DNA of 64,000 nucleotides from Rhipidocladum racemiflorum (GCA_036346355.1 CM070581.1:5704001-5768000), one strand, 5' to 3'. Numbered from the stretch's first letter, positions 34,348-45,503 are shown. Notes: generated by a model not told the origin, from the letters alone. Numbers and translations are program-made.

Positions 34348-34729
34348 TCACTGACTCGGTTTGATTTCCATATTAAGGAAAATGCGAGTGTTTGAGTGCT
34401 AGTTTGTATGCAAGTTTTGACCTTGAGCACATGCACATCCTAAAACCGATTTTCCGTCGCATCCTCTTAATAGTACGGCTATCCTTAAGACTAAAAACAA
34501 ATATGAAAATTACAAGTCTTCGTCTTGATGCCGTTCTCTCGAAATTTGACGCGCTTAGGACCGTCCAATCTTATTCCGAGCTTGATGTGATCTCGATAAC
34601 TGCATTAATCTTAGTTGAAGCATTAGATCACTTTAATTGTGTCATCATTAATCACCAAAATAAAATGAGGTGCCTAGATGCACTTTCAACATGGAACACT
34701 GCCCAAGGATATACATGAAAAAAAGAATG

Positions 34730-35895
34730 ATTCAAAAGGTTTGAATGCACAAATTACTCGACAATACTCTTTATAGAAAAGGAATTCATGGAGTTTTAAT
34801 AAATATATATCGCAAGAATAGGGGATACCATTACTCCATGAAATACATGGGGGTTTACGTGGAGCACATGTTTCATATAGAACGTTAGTCAGGAAAGCAT
34901 TCCGGTAAGGGTTCTATTGGCCTACCGCTCTACATGATGCTATCCACCTTGTAAGGACTTGTGAGCAATGTCAATTTCATGCTCGATAAGTACATCGACT
35001 AGCTAATCAATTGCAAACAATACCATTATCATGGCTAGTTTCAACAGGGGGCATTGATATAGAATGTCCATTACCTAAAGCAGCTAATGGATATAAATTC
35101 TTATCTGTTGCTATTGATACTTTCACAAAATGGATAGAAGCTGAACCTGTAGTTTCAATTACGGCATAGGCAGCAAATAAATTCTTTGTGACAAATATAG
35201 TTACTAAATTCAAAGTTCCTAGTAGACTAATTACTAATAATGGATCATAATTTATTAGTGGTCTATTTCAATACTACTGTGATGAAATAGGCACAAAGAT
35301 TTACTAGGCTTATGTTGCTCATTCGCAGAGTAATGAAGAAATAGAATTCGCTAATAGTTAAATCATGCAAGGCATGAAGAAACGAGTATTTGATCATCTT
35401 AGAACATGCTCAGGGGCTTAGGTAGATGACCTCTACTCAGTGCTTTGGGCCATATGCACGACAACCGATAGAGCTACTGGTGAAACACCTTTTTCATTGG
35501 TTTATGGAGCAAAAGCTGTTCTGCCCAGTGAAATTCACTTGGGTTCTATACGAACTACTCTTTTTTAAATAGGTTAATCAAAATATCCAACGTGAAGATG
35601 ATATCAACTTCCTTAAAGAAAGGCAATACCACACACTTATCAGGTTAGCCGCCTATCTACAAGGCTTACAATGATATTATAACAAACGAGTTCAACTACG
35701 AACTCTTAGTGTGGGAGACTTGGTTTTAAGGCCCATCCAATCTAATTTAAATAAGTTATCTTTCAAATGGGAAGGTCCCTTCACTGTTGTATCAATCACC
35801 CGACCTGGTTCTGTTCGGGTTGCTATGGAAGATGGTCGAATCCTTTCAAACATTTGAAACATCCAACATCTTCGCATGTTTCATGTATAAATTTT
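34730..35895 (+). pseudogene. Element B integrase, with a catalytic Asp replaced
   Basis: After the Copia insertion, pol resumes with LLHEIHGGLRGAHVSY and TCEQCQFHAR (HHCC zinc site, 34825-34990), then SVAIDTFTKWIEAEP (first Asp), SRLITNNGS (second DDE Asp replaced by Asn), SQSNEEIEFANS (Glu region) and a C-terminal VLRPIQSN...FKWEGPFTVVS at 35730-35790. Several stops interrupt the frame. Loss of the second catalytic Asp would block strand transfer. The pol region ends at about 35890. Confidence 0.75.
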
Positions 35896-36228
35896 TACAT
35901 TCAAGTATTAAGTTCACAATCAATACATTATATCTCTTCTGTGTTATATATCAATTATTTATTATCTTGCTTTCATTCTAAGTTATCTTGAAAAATCTAT
36001 TCAACTATAATCCCTAAGCAAAATACAAGGTTGTTAGTCGGATTGTGAGATGACTTCTAATAGAGACTTTTCATGTAAGCCAGTACTTGCTGCATTGAAA
36101 CTCATTAGACTGATTTCATCTCCGACCTGCTACCAGTTAATACTAAGTATAAAGTAAAGAGAAATATGATCGGTACTCAATAAAAATTGTCTATCTTCCG
36201 ATCACGATGCTGATCAGTAAACAAACAG

Positions 36229-36239
36229 TTGGGGGCTAG
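36229..36239 (+). other. Internal polypurine-tract-like sequence of element B
   Basis: TTGGGGGCTAG lies between the end of pol and the antisense gene. It nearly equals TGGGGCTAG at 39815-39823, which abuts the 3' LTR and is the expected plus-strand primer. Confidence 0.45.
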
Positions 36240-36529
36240 TAATGATACACAATAAATTTTACTAATGAGCAGATAAGTAATGGAATAATTTTAACACAGA
36301 ATGAGATTGACACAGAAGCAATTTTTCATTCATAGAATATTTTACATATATCTCAGCTTTACATTATCCATATACATGTCTACGAATTATTTCACTTCTG
36401 TGTGTGTTCTATTCATTTCTTCTTTATTTGAGAATTGCAAGTTAGGTGCCAACATTCCCAGATCAATCGTGTCCTTGTAAAAGTGTCTCAATTTTATGAA
36501 AAGGGCATTGATATGGAAAGCAATTGTTG

Positions 36530-39421
36530 CTCAAAGTGCTGACTTCATAGTATTCAGCATAATAGGAACATGATCATTGAGAATATTTAGTTGGTCCCTT
36601 ATCCCCGCAACCAGCTCATCGACCGACGGAATTGAAGTTGTAAGTTCAGCTTGTTTCCCTTTCAAATCTGCTGATATCTTCTTCAATTGCACAAAAATAA
36701 AGGTTTGGGCAGATTTACTTACTCCTTGAATCCTTATTTTCTCTACATTGAAGATCTTCATATCTTTTGTTTTCATTTTATTTATTTCTTCTTGTGCCAT
36801 GGAACCCAACACTATCAACTTCTTGTTATCCGCTTCTCCTTAGGATAGCTGATGTTCCTAGGTCTTTATTATATTTTTTAATTCTGACAAAACAAAGATC
36901 AGATTGTTTTTATTTAAAAACAATTAGCAAAATATTATTAGATCGGGAAAAGGTACTTACTTTTCACTTCAGCCTCCTTCTCGGGAATGATAACTTGAAG
37001 CTCTTGATCGAGTTTCCTCACTCGTTCATCATTCTCCTTGAAGGCTTGCTTGAGTCTGGAGTTCTTCTTTTCACTATACTAATGTTTTCCTTCAGTTCAA
37101 TGATGTTGAATTCATAGCCCTTGGCGTTATTCTGCGCCACCAAGAGCTATTTCTTCAGCTCCATTATTCTATCTTCTAATATATTTTCAAACAGATAAAG
37201 TTAGAATAAAATTAAGAAACAAAAATACAAGAAAGGAGTTCTAACCAACTGACTTTTGTGTTATTTTTTCTACTTCGGATTTTGCCGAAGCCTGAACTTG
37301 CTGACCTAGAAGGTATGATGCCCCATGTGGGAACTACAAAAGCAAGAAGAGAAATATTAAAATGTTATTTCTTTCTCTTAAGAATTAATAAAGAGAAAAT
37401 AAGAAGAATACCTTATAGAGCAAGTTGTCAGATACTTGCTTGAAATCCCTCTTCTGGTTAGCAACGCCAGAAGAGGATGGGATAAGACCGACCTCAGTGG
37501 CCGTGGACATTATTGTGACCACATCCACTAGTCTCTCTTCGCAGGATGGAGTAGCCGTTATCTCCTCGGCTACCCCGATCCCTTCTTTTGCCGCCTCGGG
37601 AGATGTATGAACCTCATCGGCAACAGTAGATGCTTCACCGACCATAGGCTCATCTCCAATGACGGGGAGACCTTTAGGCTCGGTATTGGTTGGCTCCTCC
37701 CTCGTGCCTGTGCAGGAACCTCTTTGGCAACCTCTTCCATGGGTGCTAAAGGTGGCGCCATACTAGTTGGTGCAACACCAATTTGGATTCACTTTAGGAT
37801 CTGTCTTAGTTTCAATCTAAGGTGTAATCAGTGGGCTAAAAAAAAGAGAGAGTCAAAACATTAAAAATATAGCAAAAATTATACTAGTTTTGAAGATTAA
37901 AGATACTCAGAACTAAGAAAGTAAACACAAACTTACTTGAAGGACACTCCTAAGTCCATACTCCAGGACATCCAAGGAGTATTGGTTGTCCCGACGTTTG
38001 GAATAGGAGTTCTCTTCCTTTTAAAAATGAGTGGAACATTATCCTCCTCACTTTCCTCTTCCTCACCCTAGATATTTGGAAACAAGGGATAATTCTTATA
38101 TGGATTATCCCAAGCACCATATCTTTTTCGGTTACAAACTTGTAAGGAAGTCCTCTTCTGTGTTACTGCAGAAGATCTAGCCCTTTGATCCTGAGATTGT
38201 GGCTGGTCGGCAACACACTTAGAACGTGTTCCTTGTACTGGACCAGTGTTGGTTGGCTCAACACTAGTCTCTACAGTGGAAGTCGAGACAACCACTTTTG
38301 AGACAACTCTACTCGCAGTCCTCTTTTTCTTCATTGGAGGAGCTTGGGTAGAAACATCAGATTGGTTGGCAGCACGCTTTCGACTATGCATCTAAAATAA
38401 ATATGTTAGAATAAACAACAATTTAACTTTATGACCAAATGATTTACTTGGTACTTACCTCGATGCGTTCATTGATGAACTCATCGCTTTGTCAAATTAG
38501 ACTAGCAGGCTGCTTGTCCAAATAAGTCTGATCGGATCCGTCTGAAGGAACACGCAAAATCTGTGTGACCTTCAGATGGGTTTCCCTGGCAGCATAACTA
38601 TATACAGAAATACCTTAGAAAATTTTAATGTATTTATATATGAAAAAGAGGTCAGAAATTCACAATTTCGTACCTCTAGGTTCATCCTTGGTAGGATCTT
38701 GGTCAACCTCAATCCTCTAAGCATATCCGAATCGCCCTTTTCAGGGGACTCAGTTTTTGGTGCAGAAACTCTAAACTATTTTCTGACCTGATAAGCCCCT
38801 TGAGACCAATTTGGAGATGGCCTTCACTATCGCCTCCTCCTCCCTGGTTAGGTCTAGAGAATCTTTTTCCCTCTTTGCATCCGACCTTGTCCAGGTCAAA
38901 GCAACTTTCCCGGTGAACTAGAGGGGACTGCCTGAGGAATCTTTGAGTAAAATCACTCCCGTCAGTAGTCCTTCCATGTATCCTATCCTTCCATGTATCC
39001 TTAGTAGGAAGCAAAGAATACTGGACATCGACTTGAAGTTTAAAGTAAACGCTCCCAAAAACATCTTGAGTTTTGTTATTTCTTCTATACTGAAAAAAAA
39101 GAGCAATAAAGACAAACAAAAGGAGGAATACCAAAAAAAAGCTTCGCAAAGATGCGAAAAAACACTCAAAATCAAGTTGGAATTTGGGGGAAGATGATGT
39201 AACTCGATCTCACAATGATCGGGTACATCAACTAGGAATTTGCTCTCAATGAGACAAAAGCCTAGCTTAGGGAGTATGGCGAAAAGCACAATGCATCCCT
39301 CCTGAGGGACGGGTTTTGCATCTTCTCCTCTAGGATCCCAGCGCACCATCTCGCGTAATGGGATCAAGCCTTGATCCTCGAGTTCTTGGATTTTAGTCTC
39401 GGTGAAAACAGATTTCTCCAT
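36530..39421 (-). pseudogene. Antisense spliced gene of element B (plant-transposon motif)
   Basis: The minus-strand frame from 39421 begins MEKSVFTETKIQELEDQGLI and reaches LHHLPPNSNLILSVFSHLCE, a clear match to the PNSIL...F.HLCEAF motif of the putative gypsy-type transposon protein family (Transposase_28). The same family occurs in element A. Later segments: 38391-38068 is basic and rich in Lys/Arg/Ser (nuclear-signal-like KKKR), 37645-37385 acidic, and 36818-36531 a Lys/Glu-rich helix. Donor sites GAG|GTAAGTAC (intron from 38458), CAA|GTAAGT (37936) and AAAA|GTAAGTACC (36960) indicate a multi-exon gene. Function is unknown. The frame breaks soon after HLCEAF, so this copy is probably defective. 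Confidence 0.6.
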
Positions 39422-39812
39422 TGCAACAGAGGAAAGAACCCTAATATGAAAAGCTTCAAACTTTTTCCTAGTTCTTAAGACTTTTCATCTCCATTTTCTA
39501 ATCAAAACTTTTCAAATGCGAAAAAGAAGAACGGAAGCTGAAAAACCTTAAGAACCAAGAAGAAAAAAAGCAGAAGAAATTAAGAAAAGTTTTTTTGCGC
39601 TCAAATGCCTGAAGGCATGAAGCATCCGAGGGAAGCCTCATCCCCTGTACCTACACTGTCCTTTAGGACAGTTGTCCTATTGTTTTGGTTACCAATGAAA
39701 TCGCAAGAGATTTCTTTATCGGGAACTGAAACGGTAACATGATTAAACACGAGACCCCATAACAAGTTTTCTAAGTTGAATAGTCCCAAGTAAATACATT
39801 TATTTACTCGGG

Positions 39813-39824
39813 CCTGGGGCTAGC
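39813..39824 (+). other. Polypurine tract of element B
   Basis: CCTGGGGCTAGC ends directly before the 3' LTR start TGACGACG at 39825, the normal place for plus-strand priming. Confidence 0.55.
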
Positions 39825-40168
39825 TGACGACGATGAACATACCCTATCCTATTTGTGGGCGCACATACACTTAAAGAAAAAGAGCCTATAAATAATGACA
39901 GGGCCCAAGGTCCATTACCTAGTTATGACTTCAACTAGAGTTAAATTTAGCCACGTGGAAATAAGAATTCAAGGACATAGTGTGAATGATTAGAGAACAT
40001 TAGTCTTTTTAGTTTTCCATTCAAGTCTGTACTTTGTGAACACATGTAATCCAATAAACAAGCAATCTCGTTTCCTACTCATTTCAATATTTGATTTACT
40101 TGACAAAGGCAACTAAAATTACATTCGTAAGCTCGATCTAGGGACCCCCCGGATCTTCAACATCGACA
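39825..40168 (+). repeat. Element B 3' LTR
   Basis: 344 bp with TATAAATAA at 39887-39895; ends CATCGACA directly before TSD TAACT. Shorter than the 5' LTR because of internal indels. Confidence 0.85.
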
Positions 40169-40173
40169 TAACT

Positions 40174-40195
40174 AGTATAAGACTTTTGCAACAAA
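40174..40195. other. Intergenic flank of element B
   Basis: Short unique DNA between the TSD and a tRNA-like sequence; joined with 19323-19524 it gives the empty site before element B inserted. Nothing coding seen in either flank. Confidence 0.4.
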
Positions 40196-40267
40196 GTTGC
40201 TTAGCTCGGTTGGAAAGATTGCTTTGCTCACTTCAGGATGTCCCAGGTTCGAATCCTGGTAGCTGCA
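40196..40267 (+). other. tRNA-like sequence (pol III box A and box B), head of a SINE-like repeat
   Basis: TAGCTCGGTTGG fits box A with one difference, and GGTTCGAATCC is a perfect box B. The T arm CCAGG/CCTGG pairs fully around TTCGAAT. The acceptor stem pairs only in part and no anticodon stem can be drawn, so it is not a working tRNA gene. The AT-rich sequence that follows to about 40675 is repeated in diverged form at 46330-46640, which suggests a tRNA-headed repeat. Confidence 0.5.
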
Positions 40268-40679
40268 ATTAATTTTTTTGGTTGGCTTCAATGGTTGGCT
40301 GTAGTTTCCTCTTTCAAAAAAAGAGTGCAAAAAATATTGCTCGGCATGGGAGTCAATCCCAACCACAAGGGGAGGGATGAACCTTAACTTAGCATGTCAA
40401 CCAACTCACTCTTCTCACTTTCATGCAATATGCCATTTTTCAAGTTTTTTTATAGCTTCATAAGACCATTTCAGAGGACTCGAAAAAGGGCAAAATTTTG
40501 GTTAATTTCATTGAAATTTTGGTCATTTAGATCAAAATTTTAGAAATTTTGTTTTCAAATTTACCGGATTTGAATTGTACCTTTTGAATTTCATCTGAAA
40601 TAATGAGATTTTGGCAAAATCTTGGATTTCGGAGGGTGACGAGATGTGAACCAAAAATAAAATTTGAAACCTTGTTTCG
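40268..40679 (+). repeat. Body of the tRNA-headed AT-rich repeat, copy 1
   Basis: Shares ordered blocks with 46400-46640: TCACTTTCATG / TCAACTTTCATG, AAGACCATTT, GGCAAAATT / GGCCAAAATT, TAATTTCATTGAAATTTT / TAATTTCATCGAAATTTT, and AAATTTGAAACCTT / AAATTTCAAACCTT. Non-coding. Confidence 0.5.
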
Positions 40680-40902
40680 GTCACAAATAACTGTGATTTC
40701 AAAATTTTGAAACTTTAACTATCATATTTTTAAATATTTAAATTGGATACATGAAAATTATATGTTTTAATTTGTCTCCAAAAAAATACTTTCATAATAT
40801 TATAATTTTATTAGATTTTTATAATATATTATAATATAAATTAGTGACCAAAACTATATTTTGGAGACTATATTGATGTCCAAAATCACATGTATTTGTG
40901 AT
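40680..40902. mobile_element. MITE with TCACAAAT ends
   Basis: Left end TCACAAATAACTGTGATTT and right end in reverse complement ATCACAAATACATGTGATTT form imperfect 20-bp inverted repeats around an AT-rich non-coding core. Confidence 0.55.
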
Positions 40903-40967
40903 AGAGGAACTAGTACCAGCCAATTCAACTCTTCAAGACTTTTAGTACAGTTTACATATTAACTTCA

Positions 40968-41121
40968 CATAATTAATGCTCCTCTGGTCATAAAAGTTAT
41001 CGTTTTGGATATTGACACAATCTAAAATGCATCTTTTAACTATTAATTTATATTATAATATACTGTAAAATTACAAAAGTTTACTGTACCTATCAACTAT
41101 TTGTGAACGGAAGAAGTAGTT
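40968..41121. mobile_element. Decayed Stowaway-like MITE
   Basis: Left end CTCCTCTGGTCATAAAAG and interior TATCGTTTTGGATATTGACAC resemble the Stowaway at 42467; the right end GAACGGAAGAAGTA is a poor match to CCGGAGGGAGTA. Degenerate copy with a shortened core. Confidence 0.45.
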
Positions 41122-42110
41122 TGTACTTTACAATATTGCTTTTAGACTTAAGACTTGTTTGGTACGATTCCAGATTCTAGTATAAACGGAAACGATTCCA
41201 GATTCTTGGTAGAAACGTTTCAGGTAGGATTCTGTGAATCGGGTGGAACGGGGTTGAGACCGATTCGGTCAAAGAGTAGAAAAAGAAGAAACGATTCGAG
41301 GAGAATCATTCCGAGTTTTAGCTCGTTTGGTTGAGTTTCTTCCCGAATCTAGTAGAAACAGCTTGGTTCCAAGTTGCCAAATGGGACTTTAATCTGCATT
41401 ATTTCTCTTTTTAAGACAACTTCTATCCGCAATTGACACCACAACCGACTAACAGCTCGCATGCGCACACGCTAACACAAGACCTAGCACTTTGTGGCAC
41501 ACACGTGTAAAACGATGGCATCAGAAATCAAACTCACGACGACCCTTTGTATTTTCATACGCTCTACCCGTCGAGTGTACATGCGACATGCGAGTGCCCT
41601 TTGCATTGTTGTTCTTAAGAACTCTGTTTATGACCTAATCGATGGTAGGTGGAGAGGTGGTCTAACTCGTCGACAACAACAGTGGGTTATATGATCATAA
41701 ACTATACGATCTAGCTACTTCTTATTTATTCCGGTATACATGGGTTGATATCATCTGAGACGGTTTTCAGTTCAGAGACGGTTTTAAAAACCGATCGGAT
41801 TTTAAGTTTTTTGGGCCGATATCTCGGAAATCCCGGTCTAGAAAAACCGGATTTAAAATTTGGTTTTTTTTTATTTCGTTCAAATTTTGTTTGAAATTTC
41901 AAGATCTCACCGAAGTTTTGGATTTCAGCCACCTCAAAGATATATACCGAAAACGAAATTTGAAATCTTGGTCATAGCAGCGTTGGCTAGCCTAGGCGTT
42001 GGCACTTGGTGATTGAACAAATTGGTTATGCAACCAAAGGAAGAAAAGTATTGGACGGTCGGATCAGAACATACCCTAGTCCATATGCTGCTAACTCTAA
42101 CGCGAAGTTG
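41122..42110. other. Intergenic DNA, repeats only
   Basis: At 41155-41395 there is a block with GACTTGTTTGGTACGATTCC on the left and GTTGCCAAATGGGAC on the right that may be a decayed MITE. At 41735-41990 there is an AT-rich block related to the tRNA-headed repeat (CGAAATTTGAAATCTTGG end). No gene found. Confidence 0.4.
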
Positions 42111-42320
42111 TTATTAAAGTACGTAAGGAAAAACAAAAGATAGATCGACAATTCGACATATAAAGCGTGGATCAATTCAAAGTGCGAGCGAGGCGGATAG
42201 TGGCTTGTTCTACTAAGGATGGCAACGGGATATACAATATCCCATTAGAAGCCTTTGCCTACTAAGTTATGTTTAGTTGGTAGCTACATTATCCTAGCAC
42301 GATCCACACGAATTAAATTG
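42111..42320. repeat. Tandem duplication, left copy (no MITE)
   Basis: About 210 bp from TTATTAAAGTACGTAAGG to GATCCACACGAATTAAATTG. Shares TTCGACATATAAAGC, GCGGATAGTGGC, GCTTGTTCTACT and TAGCACGATCC with the right copy. Confidence 0.75.
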
Positions 42321-42816
42321 CTATTAAATTAAAGTGCCTAAGGAAAACACAGGATAGATTGACAATTCGACATATAAAGCTTTGGACCAAGCCAAAGTAC
42401 GAGCAAAGCGGATAGTGGCAGCTTGTTCTACTGAGGAAGCCAACGTACGGGATATATAAAATCCTACTCCCTCCGGTCTGGTAATATCTGTCGTTTTGGA
42501 CATCGACACGGTCTTCAAAACATAACTTTGACCGCTAATTTTTATTATAATATATTTATAAAACCCAATAAAATTATAATATTATGAAAATACTTCTCGA
42601 GACAAGTCTAGACATATAATTTTTATGTATCCAATTTAAATATTTAAAAATATATTGTTAGTCAAAGTTTCGGAAGTTTGACCATCACTATGTCTAAAAC
42701 GACAGGTATTACCAAACCGGAGGGAGTATTAGAAGGCTTTGCCTACCAACTACCAAGTTATGTTTAGTTTGTAAGTATCATTATTATTCTAGCACGATCC
42801 AAAATCCACAAAAGGG
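42321..42816. repeat. Tandem duplication, right copy (split by a Stowaway MITE)
   Basis: Same sequence as 42111-42320 with a 260-bp MITE inserted at 42467-42726. The left copy thus shows the empty site. Confidence 0.75.
42467..42726. mobile_element. Stowaway (Tc1/mariner) MITE with TA target duplication
   Basis: Starts CTCCCTCCGGTCTGGTAATA and ends TATTACCAAACCGGAGGGAG, near-perfect inverted repeats, flanked by TA at 42465-42466 and 42727-42728. 260 bp, AT-rich, no coding sequence. Textbook Stowaway ends. Confidence 0.93.
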
Positions 42817-42821
42817 ATGGT

Positions 42822-44982
42822 TGTAACACCCGGCTTCTTCAACCGCCGCCGCCAGCGCCAACGGCCGCCCCGCGCCCGCCGCCACGCGATCGCGTCTGCC
42901 CGTTCGGCCGTCCGCCTCGCCGCCCTATAAAGCACCCCGGGACCCCTTCCTCTCCGTGCCCTCACCTCTCCCACTCTGCTTCTCTCCTCCGGCGCCGCCG
43001 CGCCGCCGTCTCCTCCGGCTCGGCCGCACCCGGCCCATGCGCCGCCTCCGGCCTCCTCCGCTCGCCGCCCTTGCCGCCGCCCGGTGCGCGCCGCCCTTCC
43101 CCTCCGGCTCGGCTGCGCTGTCGCGCGCCTCGGCTTCGCCAGCTCGCTCGCCAGCGCGTGGCGCGTGCGTGTCTGCCGCAGTCGCGTGGACCCGGTCCAC
43201 GCGGCAGAGGGCCCCACCCGTCAGTTTATAAAAAAAAAAACGATTTCAAAAACCGGATTTTGGGCGCTGACGTCAGCAATGCGCAATAATCCGGATTTTC
43301 TTTTTAAAAATAATTCCAAAAAAATCCAGAAAATCCCGTTTTATTTGTTTTTAAACTTCCGGGAGCCCGTTTTCGCCAGTTCGAACTCCGATTGGCTCCG
43401 TTCTTCTTCCTAAATTCTTTAGAAATCTCAAACTTTAGTTTAGAGCTAGTTTGAAATTCAATTTGTGTTTATTTGAATTCGTTTGAGTCTTATTCGAATT
43501 TGGTTGTTTTTCGCGCGTAGATTACGGAGAGTCCGAGGAGTTCCCGAACGACGATTTCGAGCAGCAACTCGTCGAACCAGGCAAGCCACACCCCTTGACC
43601 ATATTGCTCCCAGTTTTATGAACTTGTATGTTGTATTTACAATTATTGCATGCTTATTTATTATAGACATTAATTTTCGACCTAGTTTTAAATGATAGTT
43701 ATATCCAATTCCGATATGCGACCTTTGACATTTGAATTCCGATACTCTTGTAACCTTAGTAAAAATATGAGTTATGACTATAGTAATAATTAGACATTGC
43801 TTAGCCATGCATAGAACTGAACTTAGGAAATTTTGGGGAACTTTATGCCAAAATGATATCATGTTCAATTGGAGACTTGTAGTGATCAATGTTTGTGATA
43901 ATGTGGAGATAGAATGGTTAAAATGAAAATGACTTAGACCGGGCGAGAATTGGTTGGAAAGTGGGGAGGTCATGGTTCTGGGTTTGTGGAAAGTCTCGCC
44001 TAGTCGATTAAGGACCGGTCTGGGTCTCGCTGAATGTAAAGCCTAACCGTACTACCACGAGTCTGGAATGGGACAGACCTGGCTAGCCATATTCAATCAT
44101 TTCATGGACAGTCATGCTATATGGGAGTAGTGGTGTGGTGAAAGCGTGACGCTGCCACTTTGGCGCAAGAGGGGGCTTATGAATAGAGGGAGTCTTTCAG
44201 CGGTGAAACCTTAGCGGGCATGACTACATGTATGATTTAATATTAGGGCCTTGTCATAATTTTCTCTGTCACTCACCAAAGGAAGTGTGTTGACATAAAA
44301 GGGAAATATTATGTCTTGTGGGTAAAGTTGTACAACCTCTGCAGAGTGTCAAACTAATCGATTAGCCGCGCCCGCGGTCATGGGCATGCCGAGCAAGCCA
44401 TTCTCAGATTAGACTTTGGTAAATTAAAATTTGATTTTCGGAAAATAATGTGGGATGGAGGGAGTCCATCATGGGTAAAACTTAGCCAATTCCAGGAGTG
44501 ATTCCTGAGTTAAAATGTATAGATTTAAATTTTGAAATAAAGTATGCCTTTTAAATTAAAAATGTTGTTAAACTGTTGCTTTATGCTTAAATAAATCATA
44601 TTGTCATCCTTGATTACCCGTACATTTATATTGCATTTCCGGTGTGGTTTGCTGAGTACGTATGTACTCACCCTTGCTTAATTTACCACTTCAGAGGAGG
44701 AGTACCACGATGGTGAGGACCAGTTGGACTAGGCCGCGTCCCCAGTCGATTGCCTGTAGCAAATTAATTGGGCTCTATCTTTTGATCTTCATTTCCGCTG
44801 CTTTATTTATTCGTTTATTTATTTGTTGGCCTGCGCGCCTTTTCCTATGTAACCTTGAATATTTATTATTAATAAAGAACGTTGAATATGCTATGGTTTC
44901 ATTTCTACTGTGTGTACTAGTATTTCCTGGACTAGTACAGAATACACAGAGGATTCTGGAGGCGTTACTCCGGGGTCCGACA
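42822..44982 (+). mobile_element. Solo LTR of a chromovirus-type Gypsy element (2.16 kb)
   Basis: Starts TGTAACACCCGGC and ends GGGGTCCGACA, flanked by ATGGT at 42817-42821 and 44983-44987. A TATA box CCCTATAAAG at 42923-42932 sits in a GC-rich promoter. GC-rich first 400 bp and AT-rich rest mirror the other long LTRs in opposite orientation. Its ORFs on both strands lack any known motif. No internal region remains. Confidence 0.88.
42924..42932 (+). promoter_or_regulatory. TATA box of the solo LTR
   Basis: CCTATAAAG, about 100 bp from the LTR start. Confidence 0.5.
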
Positions 44983-44987
44983 ATGGT

Positions 44988-45503
44988 GCTTCTATTTTAG
45001 CTAAATAAAATGAGTAAAGAGGACATGATCTATGTAAGCCATTTTGGTTTTCACTGTGTGGTGGTGTTGCATATGTGTTATTTTCGTGTGATCATCTATG
45101 GTGGCAAACAGGTTTACACGTGATTTTTCGCCAATTAATACGAGCCATGTAATTGCGGAAAACTGTACGACACAAAGCAACAACATTTGTGTTAGAATTT
45201 TGTTTTTTGTAAAGTAAAAAAAAAGAGTGCCGGCCATGTTCACACTCCAAAGCTCATTAGCTGTGACGGTCATAGTTTAAAATCTCGAAAAATCTTCACG
45301 AAATATTGGATTTTAGCTAGTGACGAGATTGAAAATCCCGACGGAACGATGAAAATTTGAAAATTAGGGTTGCTACGGTAAATTCGGTGAATTTCGGTGA
45401 AATTTTGTCCAATTTCGCCGAGATTTCGATCTTTTGGACTAAAATTGATACAAAAGCGCCCGGATTTGATGTTTTTAGGACCAGAATGCATGCGAACTAA
45501 CTG
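44988..45503. other. Intergenic DNA
   Basis: 45260-45490 is AT-rich and shares GAAATTTTG/GACGAGAT blocks with the tRNA-headed repeat. No gene seen. Confidence 0.4.

Larger units (their letters stand above)
28915..34691 (-). mobile_element. Copia C: SIRE/Maximus-type Ty1/Copia element, 3'-truncated
   Basis: In minus orientation: 5' LTR 33273-34691 (starts TGTTGAAAGTGCATCTAGGC, ends GGTCCTTTCA), Met primer site 33259-33270, gag 33216 to 30991, protease, integrase and the beginning of reverse transcriptase. The reverse transcriptase stops at YQMDVKS, where the sequence joins element B RNase H text at about 28915; the rest of pol and the 3' LTR are absent. It was inserted in or replaced the RNase H-integrase linker of element B. 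Open frames are much longer than in the Gypsy elements, so the copy is comparatively young. Confidence 0.87.
33273..34691 (-). repeat. 5' LTR of Copia C
   Basis: 1,419 bp. On the minus strand it begins TGTTGAAAGTGCATC, a start shared by many grass SIRE-type LTRs. A TATTTAAAG box is at 34127-34136 (minus). Two clusters of CCGGA-N3-TCCGG motifs lie at about 33362-33460 and 34172-34347. Confidence 0.82.
19530..40168 (+). mobile_element. Element B: Tat-lineage Ty3/Gypsy retrotransposon hosting two nested insertions
   Basis: LTRs at 19530-19907 and 39825-40168 start TGACGACGAT and end CATCGACA; the 5-bp TSD TAACT lies at 19525-19529 and 40169-40173. Plus-strand order: gag, protease, reverse transcriptase, RNase H, second RNase H, integrase, then an oppositely oriented gene before the 3' LTR. 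A solo LTR (21151-25496) interrupts gag and a Copia element (28915-34691) lies between RNase H and integrase. Without these the element is about 10.5 kb. All domains carry stops or frameshifts, and key active-site residues are changed in protease and integrase, so the copy is dead. It belongs to the same lineage as element A but is clearly a different family by LTR and primer site. Confidence 0.88.

Noticed and set aside
36232..36300. LTR start after the internal GGGGGCTAG of element B
   Set aside because: No second copy of TGATACACAATAAA exists at the other end; the TAACT duplication and paired LTRs place the ends at 19530 and 40168.
40196..40267. Functional tRNA gene
   Set aside because: Box A and B fit but acceptor and anticodon stems do not pair properly, and the sequence heads a repeat.
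42789..43413. Several GC-rich ORFs on both strands
   Set aside because: They fall in the promoter half of a solo LTR, overlap each other in different frames, and show no motif.
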